Shown here in pieces: positions 7,491 to 15,059 of a DNA stretch of 51,346 nucleotides. The translations under genes and the position numbers were made by a program. Numbering within the stretch: the stretch's first letter is position 1; each line of letters opens with the position of its first letter. The notes under the pieces are model-generated. The model was given only the letters and a program-made list of their open reading frames with translations, was not told the origin of the DNA and made no database searches. Source of the DNA: HGM13006 sp963650135 (lineage in GTDB: Bacteria > Bacillota > Clostridia > Oscillospirales > Oscillospiraceae); assembly GCA_963650135.1 (NCBI GenBank), contig CAVJLG010000053.1, forward strand, positions 1 to 51,346. Reading direction: 5' to 3'.

Positions 7491-9026
7491 TTATCTTTTT
7501 GCTTCTCGTTCTTTGATTGTCAGTTTTCCATCCTTCAAGAAGCTCCACACAATGAGTATCATAACAATCCCGATGGGGAACGCTGCGATAATACTCACCG
7601 TCTGCAAGCTGTTCATGGAGCTCTCCGCAAAAATCAGCGCAATGGGCAGCAGGATCAGCAGAATGCACCACATCAGCTGAATGAGCTTATGGGGCATCTC
7701 GTTCTCCCCCAGCCGGTGATAGCTGTAGCAGGAGGCCGTCAGCGCAATGGAGTCAAAGGACGTGGCATAGAACGCAATCATGGTCAGCAGCAGCACCACC
7801 ATCACCAGCTTGGCGCAGGGCATCGTCTCAATAATTACGACAATCAGACCATACGCATCGCCGCTTTCCAGATAAGAGGCCACAAAATCCATGGCGCCGG
7901 TCACCTGGAGATGCATGGAGTAGTTGCCCAGGATGATGAAGCTCATAATGGTAGAACCAACGCCGAACACATAGCCGCCCAGAATGGTCTGCCGAACCGT
8001 ACGCCCTCTGGAAATGCTGCCGATGAAGAAGGGCGCTGCAACACACCACACCATCCAATACGCCCAGTAGTAAATGGTCCAGTTCTGGGGGAAATAGGAG
8101 GTCCGCAGGGGGTCCGTATAGGTCGCCAGCGGGATAAAGTTCCCGATCATGGTGCCCAGGGAGGTCAGTCCCGTTTCAATGATGTACTTCGAGGAGCCCG
8201 TAAACAGCAGCACATAGGCCAGAATGCCAAAGAACAGATAAATGCACGCCTTAGCCAGCAGGCTGATACCGGAAAAGCCCCGGAGCAGGAACGCGGTATA
8301 AATCACACAGGTAATTACCAGAATGACGATGGTCACGACCGTCTGGTTCAGGTTCACCCCAAACAGTGCGTTAATCACGCTGGCCATTAAGGGCGTTGCC
8401 ACAGAGAATGTGGTTGCCGTACCTGCCAGCAGCGCAAATACTGCCAAAAGGTCAATCAGCCGTCCTGCCAGTCCGTCGGTGTGCTTGCCCAGCACCGGAC
8501 GGCACGCCTCGGAATATTTCTGACGGTTGACGCCGCGCACATGAAGCATATAGCCAAATGCCGCCGCCAACACCAGATAAAACGCCCAGGGCACCAGACT
8601 CCAATGGAAAATGGGGAATACCCCCGCCCATTCCTGAATGCTGCCCATCTCCGCCAAATGGGGATCTACCGCATACATCACCCACTCCGAAAAGGAATAG
8701 AACAGAATGTCTGCCGCAAGTCCGGCGGTGAACATCATGGAGCCCCAGGCAAAGAAAGAATACTTGGGCTTCTCATCGGGCTTTCCCAGCACAATATTGC
8801 CGTACTTCGATGCAGCAATATAGAGGGAGATAATCAGCATACCCAGGCCAATGACCAGATAATATACGCCAAAGGTGTCTCCAAAGAAGAACCGCACCTG
8901 GCTCAGCACAGCGCCCGCCTGTTCCGGCCAGATCATAAAGACCACACACAGCCCTACAATCAGCAGCAGCGGCACCAGCGTAATCATCCAATCAATTCGT
9001 TTCGTTTCCGAGGTGGTATTTTTCAT
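7491..9026 (-). CDS. BCCT-family transporter, probable choline uptake
   Basis: A 511-aa carrier with about twelve membrane segments, of the betaine-choline-carnitine transporter family and nearest in feel to the CaiT branch. Segments such as SEWVMYAVDP, HWSLVPWAFYLVLAAAFGYM and YYWAYWMVWCVAAPFFIGSISRGRT carry the tryptophan-rich core that binds trimethylammonium substrates. The family moves betaine, choline or carnitine. Position after licA and licC makes choline the likely substrate, feeding phosphocholine synthesis as LicB or BetT does elsewhere. Start ATG 9026 has CAGGAGG upstream, 16 bases after the stop of licC. It is the last gene of the six-gene cassette. Confidence 0.88.
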   Translation of the reverse strand: MKNTTSETKRIDWMITLVPLLLIVGLCVVFMIWPEQAGAVLSQVRFFFGDTFGVYYLVIGLGMLIISLYIAASKYGNIVLGKPDEKPKYSFFAWGSMMFTAGLAADILFYSFSEWVMYAVDPHLAEMGSIQEWAGVFPIFHWSLVPWAFYLVLAAAFGYMLHVRGVNRQKYSEACRPVLGKHTDGLAGRLIDLLAVFALLAGTATTFSVATPLMASVINALFGVNLNQTVVTIVILVITCVIYTAFLLRGFSGISLLAKACIYLFFGILAYVLLFTGSSKYIIETGLTSLGTMIGNFIPLATYTDPLRTSYFPQNWTIYYWAYWMVWCVAAPFFIGSISRGRTVRQTILGGYVFGVGSTIMSFIILGNYSMHLQVTGAMDFVASYLESGDAYGLIVVIIETMPCAKLVMVVLLLTMIAFYATSFDSIALTASCYSYHRLGENEMPHKLIQLMWCILLILLPIALIFAESSMNSLQTVSIIAAFPIGIVMILIVWSFLKDGKLTIKEREAKR

Positions 9027-9042
9027 TCGTCAGCCTCCTGTT

Positions 9043-9744
9043 CTAGCGGTAGGTTGGATCTATCGCACGGAGTTCCTCCAGGCTGTCGATCTCCCGAAGG
9101 CTCTCTTCCGAGATGGGCCGAATGCCCAGCTGATAGTCCTCCGGATGACAGAACAGCGCCACATCATCCCAGTAAATGCCCGCATTCTTCTTGTCTGCAT
9201 ACTCCTCTTCCAGATGCCTGCGGAGGCGATTGCCGTCCTCTTTCGACCAGAAGGATACACTATGGAGCTCCCATCCCTTTTCACCGCCGGTTCGACTGCA
9301 CCCGGTTACCACATCGTCGGTCAACGACAGCACCCATTCCTCCGTGGGGCCGTCCCGCCAAATGCAGCAGTAGCCGGAGCGTTCAAATGTGGGATTCAGG
9401 ATTTCAGGGTCCCGAACCAACTGGTCGCCGTCCAGGATCACCACATCCTCCAAGTGCTCCCGGGCATAGTAGAGCGAGGAAATGTTATTGCAGGTCAGGT
9501 AGTCCGGATTTTCAATGAGCGTTAGCCCCGGATTTTCCACCGGAAGGGACGCAAACGCCTCTTTCAAATGTCCCACCACCACATAAATCTCCCAAATGCC
9601 GTTTTGATGAAGGGCGTCGAGAATGGTGTCGATCATCCGGTGCCCCCGTACCTGTACCAGGGGCTTGGGAACGGTATCCGTAATAGGGCGCATACGGTTG
9701 CCCAGCCCGGCCGCCATAATAATCGCCCGTTTTGCTTGATTCAA
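9043..9744 (-). CDS. licC: CTP:phosphocholine cytidylyltransferase (LicC-like)
   Basis: A 233-aa nucleotidyltransferase that activates phosphocholine to CDP-choline in the cytoplasm. Near the N-terminus are the sugar-nucleotide-transferase signature AAGLGNRMRPITD (about 11-23) and PKP at 26-28. NISSLYYA and the acidic VVILDGDQLV resemble pneumococcal LicC. It follows the choline kinase gene with a 3-base gap. The start codon is TTG at 9744, supported by GGAGGAA 8 bases upstream and by the conserved N-terminus. An ethanolamine- or sugar-phosphate specificity cannot be excluded, but the licA neighbour argues for choline. Confidence 0.85.
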   Translation of the reverse strand: MNQAKRAIIMAAGLGNRMRPITDTVPKPLVQVRGHRMIDTILDALHQNGIWEIYVVVGHLKEAFASLPVENPGLTLIENPDYLTCNNISSLYYAREHLEDVVILDGDQLVRDPEILNPTFERSGYCCIWRDGPTEEWVLSLTDDVVTGCSRTGGEKGWELHSVSFWSKEDGNRLRRHLEEEYADKKNAGIYWDDVALFCHPEDYQLGIRPISEESLREIDSLEELRAIDPTYR

Positions 9745-9747
9745 GGT

Positions 9748-10671
9748 TTAGATTCCTCCATTGCGCTTTTTCATCAATTCCTGAAACAACGCCGAATACT
9801 CCGCAGCATACCGGTACTGCATCAGTGCATAGCCGCCGAAGTCAACCCCCAGCTCCTTTTTATACTCGCACCAGTTGCTCCAGAGCAGCCCACCCAGGGC
9901 CACATAGCAGTAGATTTTCAGCCGGGTATCCGCATCACACCCGTCTGCAAAGTACCAATCCATCAGCTGATCGATCATGGTCCTGTCATAGCCCGCATAA
10001 ATGGCAAACATGGCAATGTCCAAATGAGGATCGTTCATACCTGCATACTCCCAATCGATGAGATGCAGCGTCTCTTTTCCATTCTCCTGTACAAACAGGA
10101 AGTTATCCGGCACAGCGTCCACATGCGTCAGGACGCACTTCCGGTCCAGGCTGTTCAAAAACGGGCGCATGGCAAAACAGCGCAGCCGCACCTCGTCATA
10201 ATCCGGGTACACAGAGGTGCCCATCAGGCTTTCATAGAAATCAATCTCCTGATAGATATCAAAATCATGGGGCACCCTCAGCGCTTTCCCATGGAACTGC
10301 CGCAGCAGCGCCATGCACGCCTGCACCTCTTGCGGATTGTTCGGGTCGCAGTTTCTGGTATTCCTCCAGTATTTCGCCAGCTTATAGCCCGTCTCCGGGT
10401 CGATGGCAATCACATGGTCCGAAATGGTATCACCGGATAGGGCCCGGTAGTTCTCCGCCTCCTGACGGCGATTGATGAGCTTGTCCGTCCCCTCCCCCGG
10501 CACCCGCAGAATATACTGGGTACCGCCGCTTTGAAAGCGGAAGGAGCGGTTGGTCATGCCTGCCGAAGTCGGCTGGACGTCAGTGATCTGTTCTCTCCCC
10601 ACCCCCAGAGCCTTTTCCAGAAAGGCAATGGCAGTGTCGGTGAGAAATCGCTTTTCATGACAAGCTTCCAT
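9748..10671 (-). CDS. licA: Choline kinase (LicA-like)
   Basis: A 307-aa kinase of the choline/ethanolamine kinase branch of the APH fold. The Brenner motif HVDAVPDN spans 183-190 (catalytic Asp185, Asn190) and the metal-binding IDWEYAG spans 205-211 (Asp206). It phosphorylates choline with ATP, the first step of the Lic pathway. The N-terminal ADP-binding part (TSAGMTNRSFRF, ILRVPG) is complete. It lies 6 bases after the LDPGT membrane protein gene and 3 bases before licC, so the three are probably translated from one message. Start ATG 10671 has AAGGA about 10 bases upstream. Confidence 0.87.
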   Translation of the reverse strand: MEACHEKRFLTDTAIAFLEKALGVGREQITDVQPTSAGMTNRSFRFQSGGTQYILRVPGEGTDKLINRRQEAENYRALSGDTISDHVIAIDPETGYKLAKYWRNTRNCDPNNPQEVQACMALLRQFHGKALRVPHDFDIYQEIDFYESLMGTSVYPDYDEVRLRCFAMRPFLNSLDRKCVLTHVDAVPDNFLFVQENGKETLHLIDWEYAGMNDPHLDIAMFAIYAGYDRTMIDQLMDWYFADGCDADTRLKIYCYVALGGLLWSNWCEYKKELGVDFGGYALMQYRYAAEYSALFQELMKKRNGGI

Positions 10672-10677
10672 AACGGA

Positions 10678-10983
10678 TCAGTCCTTCTTGTCGTCATTCA
10701 TGGGGTCAACCACATCGTCCATGGGATTGAACTCGCCGCCAATTTCCTCCTTCACGTCGGAAGCCGTAGTGTCTTTCTTTTTGCCAAGGTTCTGGAAGAA
10801 CAGCTTAATCTTCCGGCGGAAAATAGCCAGCGCTGCGCCGCCCGCAATGAACAGGCCGGCAATCATGGACACCACATAGGTCACAGTGCCGGGGTCCAGA
10901 TAGGCAAAAGCAGGTGCGCTCATAAGCAGTGCGGTAAAAAATCCAAAATAGGTATAGCTCAGCAGTTTCTTTGCGTTTTTCAT
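10678..10983 (-). CDS. Small LDPGT-motif membrane protein
   Basis: A 101-aa protein with an N-terminal hydrophobic segment (about 8-27) ending MSAPAFA, a likely signal or anchor. Next come YLDPGT, a second membrane segment (about 35-53), a basic FRRKIKLFFQN stretch and an acidic tail. Small proteins with a YLDPGT/YLDPGTGS start are widespread and, in my experience, often sit beside alkaline-phosphatase-superfamily surface-polymer genes, as here; their biochemical role is unknown. GGAGGAA precedes the ATG. An accessory subunit of the membrane polymer machinery is a reasonable guess, no more. Confidence 0.75.
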   Translation of the reverse strand: MKNAKKLLSYTYFGFFTALLMSAPAFAYLDPGTVTYVVSMIAGLFIAGGAALAIFRRKIKLFFQNLGKKKDTTASDVKEEIGGEFNPMDDVVDPMNDDKKD

Positions 10984-11003
10984 AGTAATTGTTCCTCCTA
11001 AAA

Positions 11004-13106
11004 TTATGCCTGTGTCTTACGGCTGCCCAGACGCTTTACGATATATCGTCCGGCTGCCTCGGCGCCATGGCCAAGATTGTAGATTTCTTTTTCCTTGACG
11101 GCCTGAATCGTCTCCCGGAACTCCTCGGGGCGGGACAGCAGATCCCGTGCCACCGCGCCTGCCTGATCCAGCTGGTCAAGCTCCAGCTCGCCGCCCAGCT
11201 GACCGCGGATTCGAATATCAAAGGGCACCACGTCGATCTTGTCGTATTCGGGGTTCATGATCTTCATGGGGGTATTGATATAGAGCACCGGTTTCAGGGT
11301 GGACAGCGCAAACTCAAAGCCGACATTGGACCAGTCGGTCACCAGCAGGTCCGCGCTGTAGACGGTATCCGTGGAGCTAAAGTCCGTCTGGATGATAAAG
11401 TCCTCGCCCAGCTTGTCCTTATACCGACTCTGGAGCCCCTCAATCTTCTCGCCATAGAGCCGCACATACTGGGGATGGGGGCGGATAATCAGCCGAACCC
11501 CGGGCTGCAAAAATTGCTCAATCAGCGTATCGATGCAGGAGTCCATAATATTGTCCTTCTGCCAGGAGGGCGCCACCAGAATGGTTTTCTTCTCATGGGG
11601 CACCTTGGGGGTATTCTCCCAGGCCTCGGTCATCTCGTCCAGCAGGCCATAGCCCACCTGCACCAGACGGCGGGGCTTGAGATTATAGAGCTGCTCAATG
11701 GCCCGGGCTTCCTCCATCTGGTGGGGGCCCACACAGAACAGGGTATCATAGTGATCCAGGGCATGGGTGCGCAGGGTCATGTTATCGGAGCTGACGCCAT
11801 GGTCAGTATAGATGTACTCGATGTCCTTCCGCACCAGGCTGCGCTTGATGTGATAGGTTTCCAGATCCGGCATGGTCATAATCACCATGTCCGCATCCAT
11901 CTTCATCATCAGGGTGATAAGCTTCATTTCACCGATGTAATAGGGCTTGATCCGCGGCTCGTTCATGGAGAACACCGCATCCTTAGGGTCAGAGGTAATG
12001 TAGTGAATCACAATGTCGGAATGCTTCAGCACATAGTCGATCATACCCGCAAAGTACTTATAGAAGCCGCTGCCCTCGCTGTAAAATACCAGCTGCTTAT
12101 GCTCTTTATCAGACAGGAACCGGTGATAGTCCTCCTGCTCCTGCTTTTTATAGGGCTCCAGCTCTTTTTTCTTCTGGGCGTCCTTCGCCTTGAGCTCCTC
12201 CAGGTCCTTTTTGCTCTCCTCCAGCGCCGCATAGTCGATGTACTTGGAGGGCTTGTAGAGGAAGTTCATAAAATAGAGGTTGGCAATGGCGAACAGGTTA
12301 CTGGCAATCCAGTACAGGCCCACACCGGCGGGCACCAAATAGGTGAAGTAAGTGGAAAATGCCACCGTAAAGATCGTCACGCCCCAGCGGCTCAGGAAGC
12401 CCTGCTCCTTCTGGAGGACGTTGTCTCGGTTCTGGGCCCAGCACAGCAGGAAGGTCGATCCGCAGGACAGCAGGGGCACCAGGGTAATCAGGGAAATATG
12501 GAGTACCGGGGGCACCTGAGATAGGTTGATGCCCAGGAACATGGTGTTCAGGCTATTTGCCGCAGCAATGATCCCCGCAATGTCTACCCCGGGGAGCTGA
12601 CTGGCAAGGCCCATGAAATAATCATAGTTTGCACTGTTGCGCATGGCCTCAATGACCTTGAGCTGTGCGCCGCTGCCCAGTTCATCCACCCCCAGCAGCT
12701 GCGCAGTCGCCGCCACAAAGGTCTTGCAGGTGGCCGCGTCAATCCGCAGCAGGTGCTGCATAGGATTGTAGATAACATTGATGAGGCCCAGCACCAGAAT
12801 GATCTGAATAATCATCGGCACCATGCCCAGCAGCGGGCTATACTTCTCCCGCTTGTACAGGGCGATGGTCTCATCGGAGATGGTGTCCTTATCGCCATAG
12901 TGCTGCGCGGTGATCCGGTTGATCTCCGGCTGGAGGCGAATCATCTTAATGGAGTTCTTCTGCACCACCACAGACAGTGGCAGCAGAATAATCTTGCTCA
13001 GCAGGGTAAACAGCAGAATCGCAATTCCATAGCTCTTTACCAGCTTATAGCAGAGCCACATCAGCCATCCCAGCGGGATACCAATGCATGTGTTAATCAG
13101 TGACAT
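11004..13106 (-). CDS. YidC/Oxa1-type insertase fused to a TagB/TagF-like glycerophosphotransferase
   Basis: A 700-aa two-domain protein. Residues 1 to about 290 match the YidC/Oxa1 core: five hydrophobic segments, an Arg-equivalent basic residue in segment 1 (Lys38 in LLSKIILLPLSV), the LQPEI coil and a final VGLYWIASNLF segment. A charged, probably coiled-coil linker follows (about 295-335). From about 340 to the end is a CDP-glycerol:glycerophosphotransferase-like domain with YTDHGVSSDNM, LIIRPHPQYV and LLVTDWSNVGFEFA, equivalents of the TagB/TagF active-site and nucleotide-binding blocks. It lacks the signal/lipoprotein start of a housekeeping YidC and is not near rpmH-rnpA. It probably anchors polymer phosphotransfer at the membrane. 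ATG 13106 has GAGGAAG upstream. Confidence 0.82.
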   Translation of the reverse strand: MSLINTCIGIPLGWLMWLCYKLVKSYGIAILLFTLLSKIILLPLSVVVQKNSIKMIRLQPEINRITAQHYGDKDTISDETIALYKREKYSPLLGMVPMIIQIILVLGLINVIYNPMQHLLRIDAATCKTFVAATAQLLGVDELGSGAQLKVIEAMRNSANYDYFMGLASQLPGVDIAGIIAAANSLNTMFLGINLSQVPPVLHISLITLVPLLSCGSTFLLCWAQNRDNVLQKEQGFLSRWGVTIFTVAFSTYFTYLVPAGVGLYWIASNLFAIANLYFMNFLYKPSKYIDYAALEESKKDLEELKAKDAQKKKELEPYKKQEQEDYHRFLSDKEHKQLVFYSEGSGFYKYFAGMIDYVLKHSDIVIHYITSDPKDAVFSMNEPRIKPYYIGEMKLITLMMKMDADMVIMTMPDLETYHIKRSLVRKDIEYIYTDHGVSSDNMTLRTHALDHYDTLFCVGPHQMEEARAIEQLYNLKPRRLVQVGYGLLDEMTEAWENTPKVPHEKKTILVAPSWQKDNIMDSCIDTLIEQFLQPGVRLIIRPHPQYVRLYGEKIEGLQSRYKDKLGEDFIIQTDFSSTDTVYSADLLVTDWSNVGFEFALSTLKPVLYINTPMKIMNPEYDKIDVVPFDIRIRGQLGGELELDQLDQAGAVARDLLSRPEEFRETIQAVKEKEIYNLGHGAEAAGRYIVKRLGSRKTQA

Positions 13107-13139
13107 GAACTTACTTCCTCGTTTCTAACTGAGATTATT

Positions 13140-14807
13140 TCAACGCTTCGGCGGTTTTCTGTCCGAAGCATTTTTCCCGTGTGGATGGTCCGGCTTTCCC
13201 GGGCCTTTTTCCTGATGCTTCTCCGGTCTTTCCCATTCCATGTTGCTGTCCGCTTCCCCGGACGATTCCGCCGCTTCCTCCGATACCGCCGGTTCCGGAT
13301 GTTCTTTGGAATTAAAGTGGTCCGGCAACACATAGCCCTCCGCCGGTTCTACCATGGAAAGCGTCAGGTCATAGGCCGCATTGAGCACCATACGGGTGGC
13401 ATTGATGCCCGTCTGCCCCTCTATGTCCAGCTGCTGGCCGGGAATATAGGCCGACACCAGTGCATTTTGCATCACCGGAGTCTCCTTCTCTGTGTCAAAC
13501 CATGGGCCGCCGAACTGCTCCACCATGTGAAGCGGCACTCTTGCGCCATGATCCGACAAAAGCAGGATCACTGCATCCGGGTCCTTTGCCTGAATGCTAT
13601 CAACGGTCTTCAGGATTACGGAATTGATGTACTGGAGCTGATCGGTATAAAGCGTTGGCTCCTTCCAATACCAGTATTTGCTTTTATCCGGCTGAATACT
13701 GCCATCCTTTTGAAACACAAAGGGCGCATGCGGGCACTGGATATAGCTCACCGTCAGCGTTGGCCCGTCAACCTGATCGGCACAATTGACCAGGGCGTCC
13801 AGCGCGTTTTCCACCGGACCCACATAATTATCCCGATAGTTCCGGAAAATTTTCTGCTCGATGCGCCATCGGATCGGCGGAATCTGCTGAAACAGGCTGC
13901 GCTGGAGTAAATACGACGAAATAGTGTCCTCGTGCTGCCCTCGGGTCAATTCCTTGGCAGGGAAGCGAAGATAGTTCCAATGGTTAATTAGGTTCACCTG
14001 ATATCCATTGCCCCAAAACAGCTGCACCAATGACGGATTCTCCAAATACTCCCGCCGCACTCGGGCGGTCATGTCGTCATTCACCACATAATTGAGGTTC
14101 AGGAGATTGGGCACAATGTCCTCGGTCCAGCAGGACTCTGTATTCCGGCTGGTTTCAGAGACGGAGAAGCCTCGCTGCTTCAGCGCATCATAAAATGCAC
14201 TGTTGTCAAAGCCGAAATAAGTTTCCAAATTTTCTGTGCCGCCGTACTCATCAAACAGCAGATAATAGAAATTTCTCTGCGTTCCGGAAAAATGCGCCGA
14301 CCGGATTTCTTCCGGTGCATCCGGAGGCGGCGGTTGGGTCGCTCCGGAAATGAGCTTTGGCGCCGCGATGATTCCGCTGATAAAGCACAGCGCCCCAAAG
14401 GTCAGCGCGATAATGCCGCAGCCCGCCGTCATGTTCGGCTGCTTCCACAGCAGCAGAACCATCAGGAACAAAAACAACGCCGCAAGGAGCAGTAATTGAT
14501 AGCGGTCCCGCAGCCATGGCAGCTTCCCCTTCACCGCCTGAGACACCATGGTAAAATTGATTACCACCAGCATGCTCAGGCAGGTCATAAACGACGCCCG
14601 GCTCATGTTTCGGAAGATGATGCCGGTGATCACCAGAATGCCCAACGCCGTCAGCAAGAAAATACCCACAAATAATCGAGTATCGCCCAGCTCTGCCTCC
14701 CCGGCATTTTGCGCATAGAGAAACAGGCATGGATACAGGCAGGTGAGCATCACTGCCAACAGTCCCGCGGCCCAACTTTTCAGGTGTCCGCGCAGCCGAT
14801 TTTTCAT
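13140..14807 (-). CDS. Membrane-anchored alkaline-phosphatase/sulfatase-superfamily enzyme
   Basis: A 555-aa protein with about five N-terminal membrane segments (residues about 10-155) and an extracytoplasmic catalytic domain from about 185 (YLLFDEYGG, first metal Asp) to about 470 (LLLSDHGAR, second metal Asp-His). SCWTE may hold the Thr/Ser nucleophile. The tail is disordered and charged, rich in Pro, Lys and Glu. The architecture resembles LTA synthase and phosphoethanolamine transferases, which move phospho-alcohol groups from lipids to surface polymers; true sulfatase activity is unlikely without a modified Cys/Ser motif. First gene of the six-gene cassette; AGGAGG lies 7 bases before ATG 14807. 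Confidence 0.78.
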   Translation of the reverse strand: MKNRLRGHLKSWAAGLLAVMLTCLYPCLFLYAQNAGEAELGDTRLFVGIFLLTALGILVITGIIFRNMSRASFMTCLSMLVVINFTMVSQAVKGKLPWLRDRYQLLLLAALFLFLMVLLLWKQPNMTAGCGIIALTFGALCFISGIIAAPKLISGATQPPPPDAPEEIRSAHFSGTQRNFYYLLFDEYGGTENLETYFGFDNSAFYDALKQRGFSVSETSRNTESCWTEDIVPNLLNLNYVVNDDMTARVRREYLENPSLVQLFWGNGYQVNLINHWNYLRFPAKELTRGQHEDTISSYLLQRSLFQQIPPIRWRIEQKIFRNYRDNYVGPVENALDALVNCADQVDGPTLTVSYIQCPHAPFVFQKDGSIQPDKSKYWYWKEPTLYTDQLQYINSVILKTVDSIQAKDPDAVILLLSDHGARVPLHMVEQFGGPWFDTEKETPVMQNALVSAYIPGQQLDIEGQTGINATRMVLNAAYDLTLSMVEPAEGYVLPDHFNSKEHPEPAVSEEAAESSGEADSNMEWERPEKHQEKGPGKPDHPHGKNASDRKPPKR

Positions 14808-14857
14808 GCAGAAGCCTCCTATATTTGGACTCCTTCTGCCACTGCGTCAGCTGTTTT

Positions 14858-14887
14858 ATGATACACGCTGGTCAGAAAGTTTGTCAC
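14858..14887 (-). promoter_or_regulatory. Candidate promoter of the phosphocholine cassette
   Basis: GTGACA (14882-14887) and TATCAT (14858-14863) on the minus strand with an 18-bp spacer, about 50 bases before the first gene. The match is moderate. Confidence 0.45.
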
Positions 14888-15009
14888 TCTTCATTGTATC
14901 ATAAATTCCTGAATTGGCAATCTAAATTTTCACAAATTCCACACATTTCGCCGCACAATATACAAAAATAGCTTATCAATCACCCTCAATGTCCATAGAA
15001 CCGCCGAAA

Positions 15010-15041
15010 GGACAGCGCGATTGGCAAGAATCGCGCTGTCC
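15010..15041 (-). terminator. Terminator of the arc operon
   Basis: A perfect 13-bp stem (15010-15022 with 15029-15041) with a 6-base loop, 18 bases after the stop of the yfcC-like gene. Only a short CTTT tract follows on the minus strand. Confidence 0.65.
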
Positions 15042-15059
15042 CTATCTCAGTCTTCCAAT

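Noticed and set aside
10989..12524. A 511-codon plus-strand frame opposite the YidC-TagF-like gene
   Set aside because: Antisense shadow; composition dominated by His, Leu and Gln, with no ribosome binding site.
14858..14902. Inverted repeat ATGATAC...GTATCAT around the cassette promoter as an operator
   Set aside because: The arms are 7 bp and about 30 bp apart; it could easily be chance and no second copy was seen.
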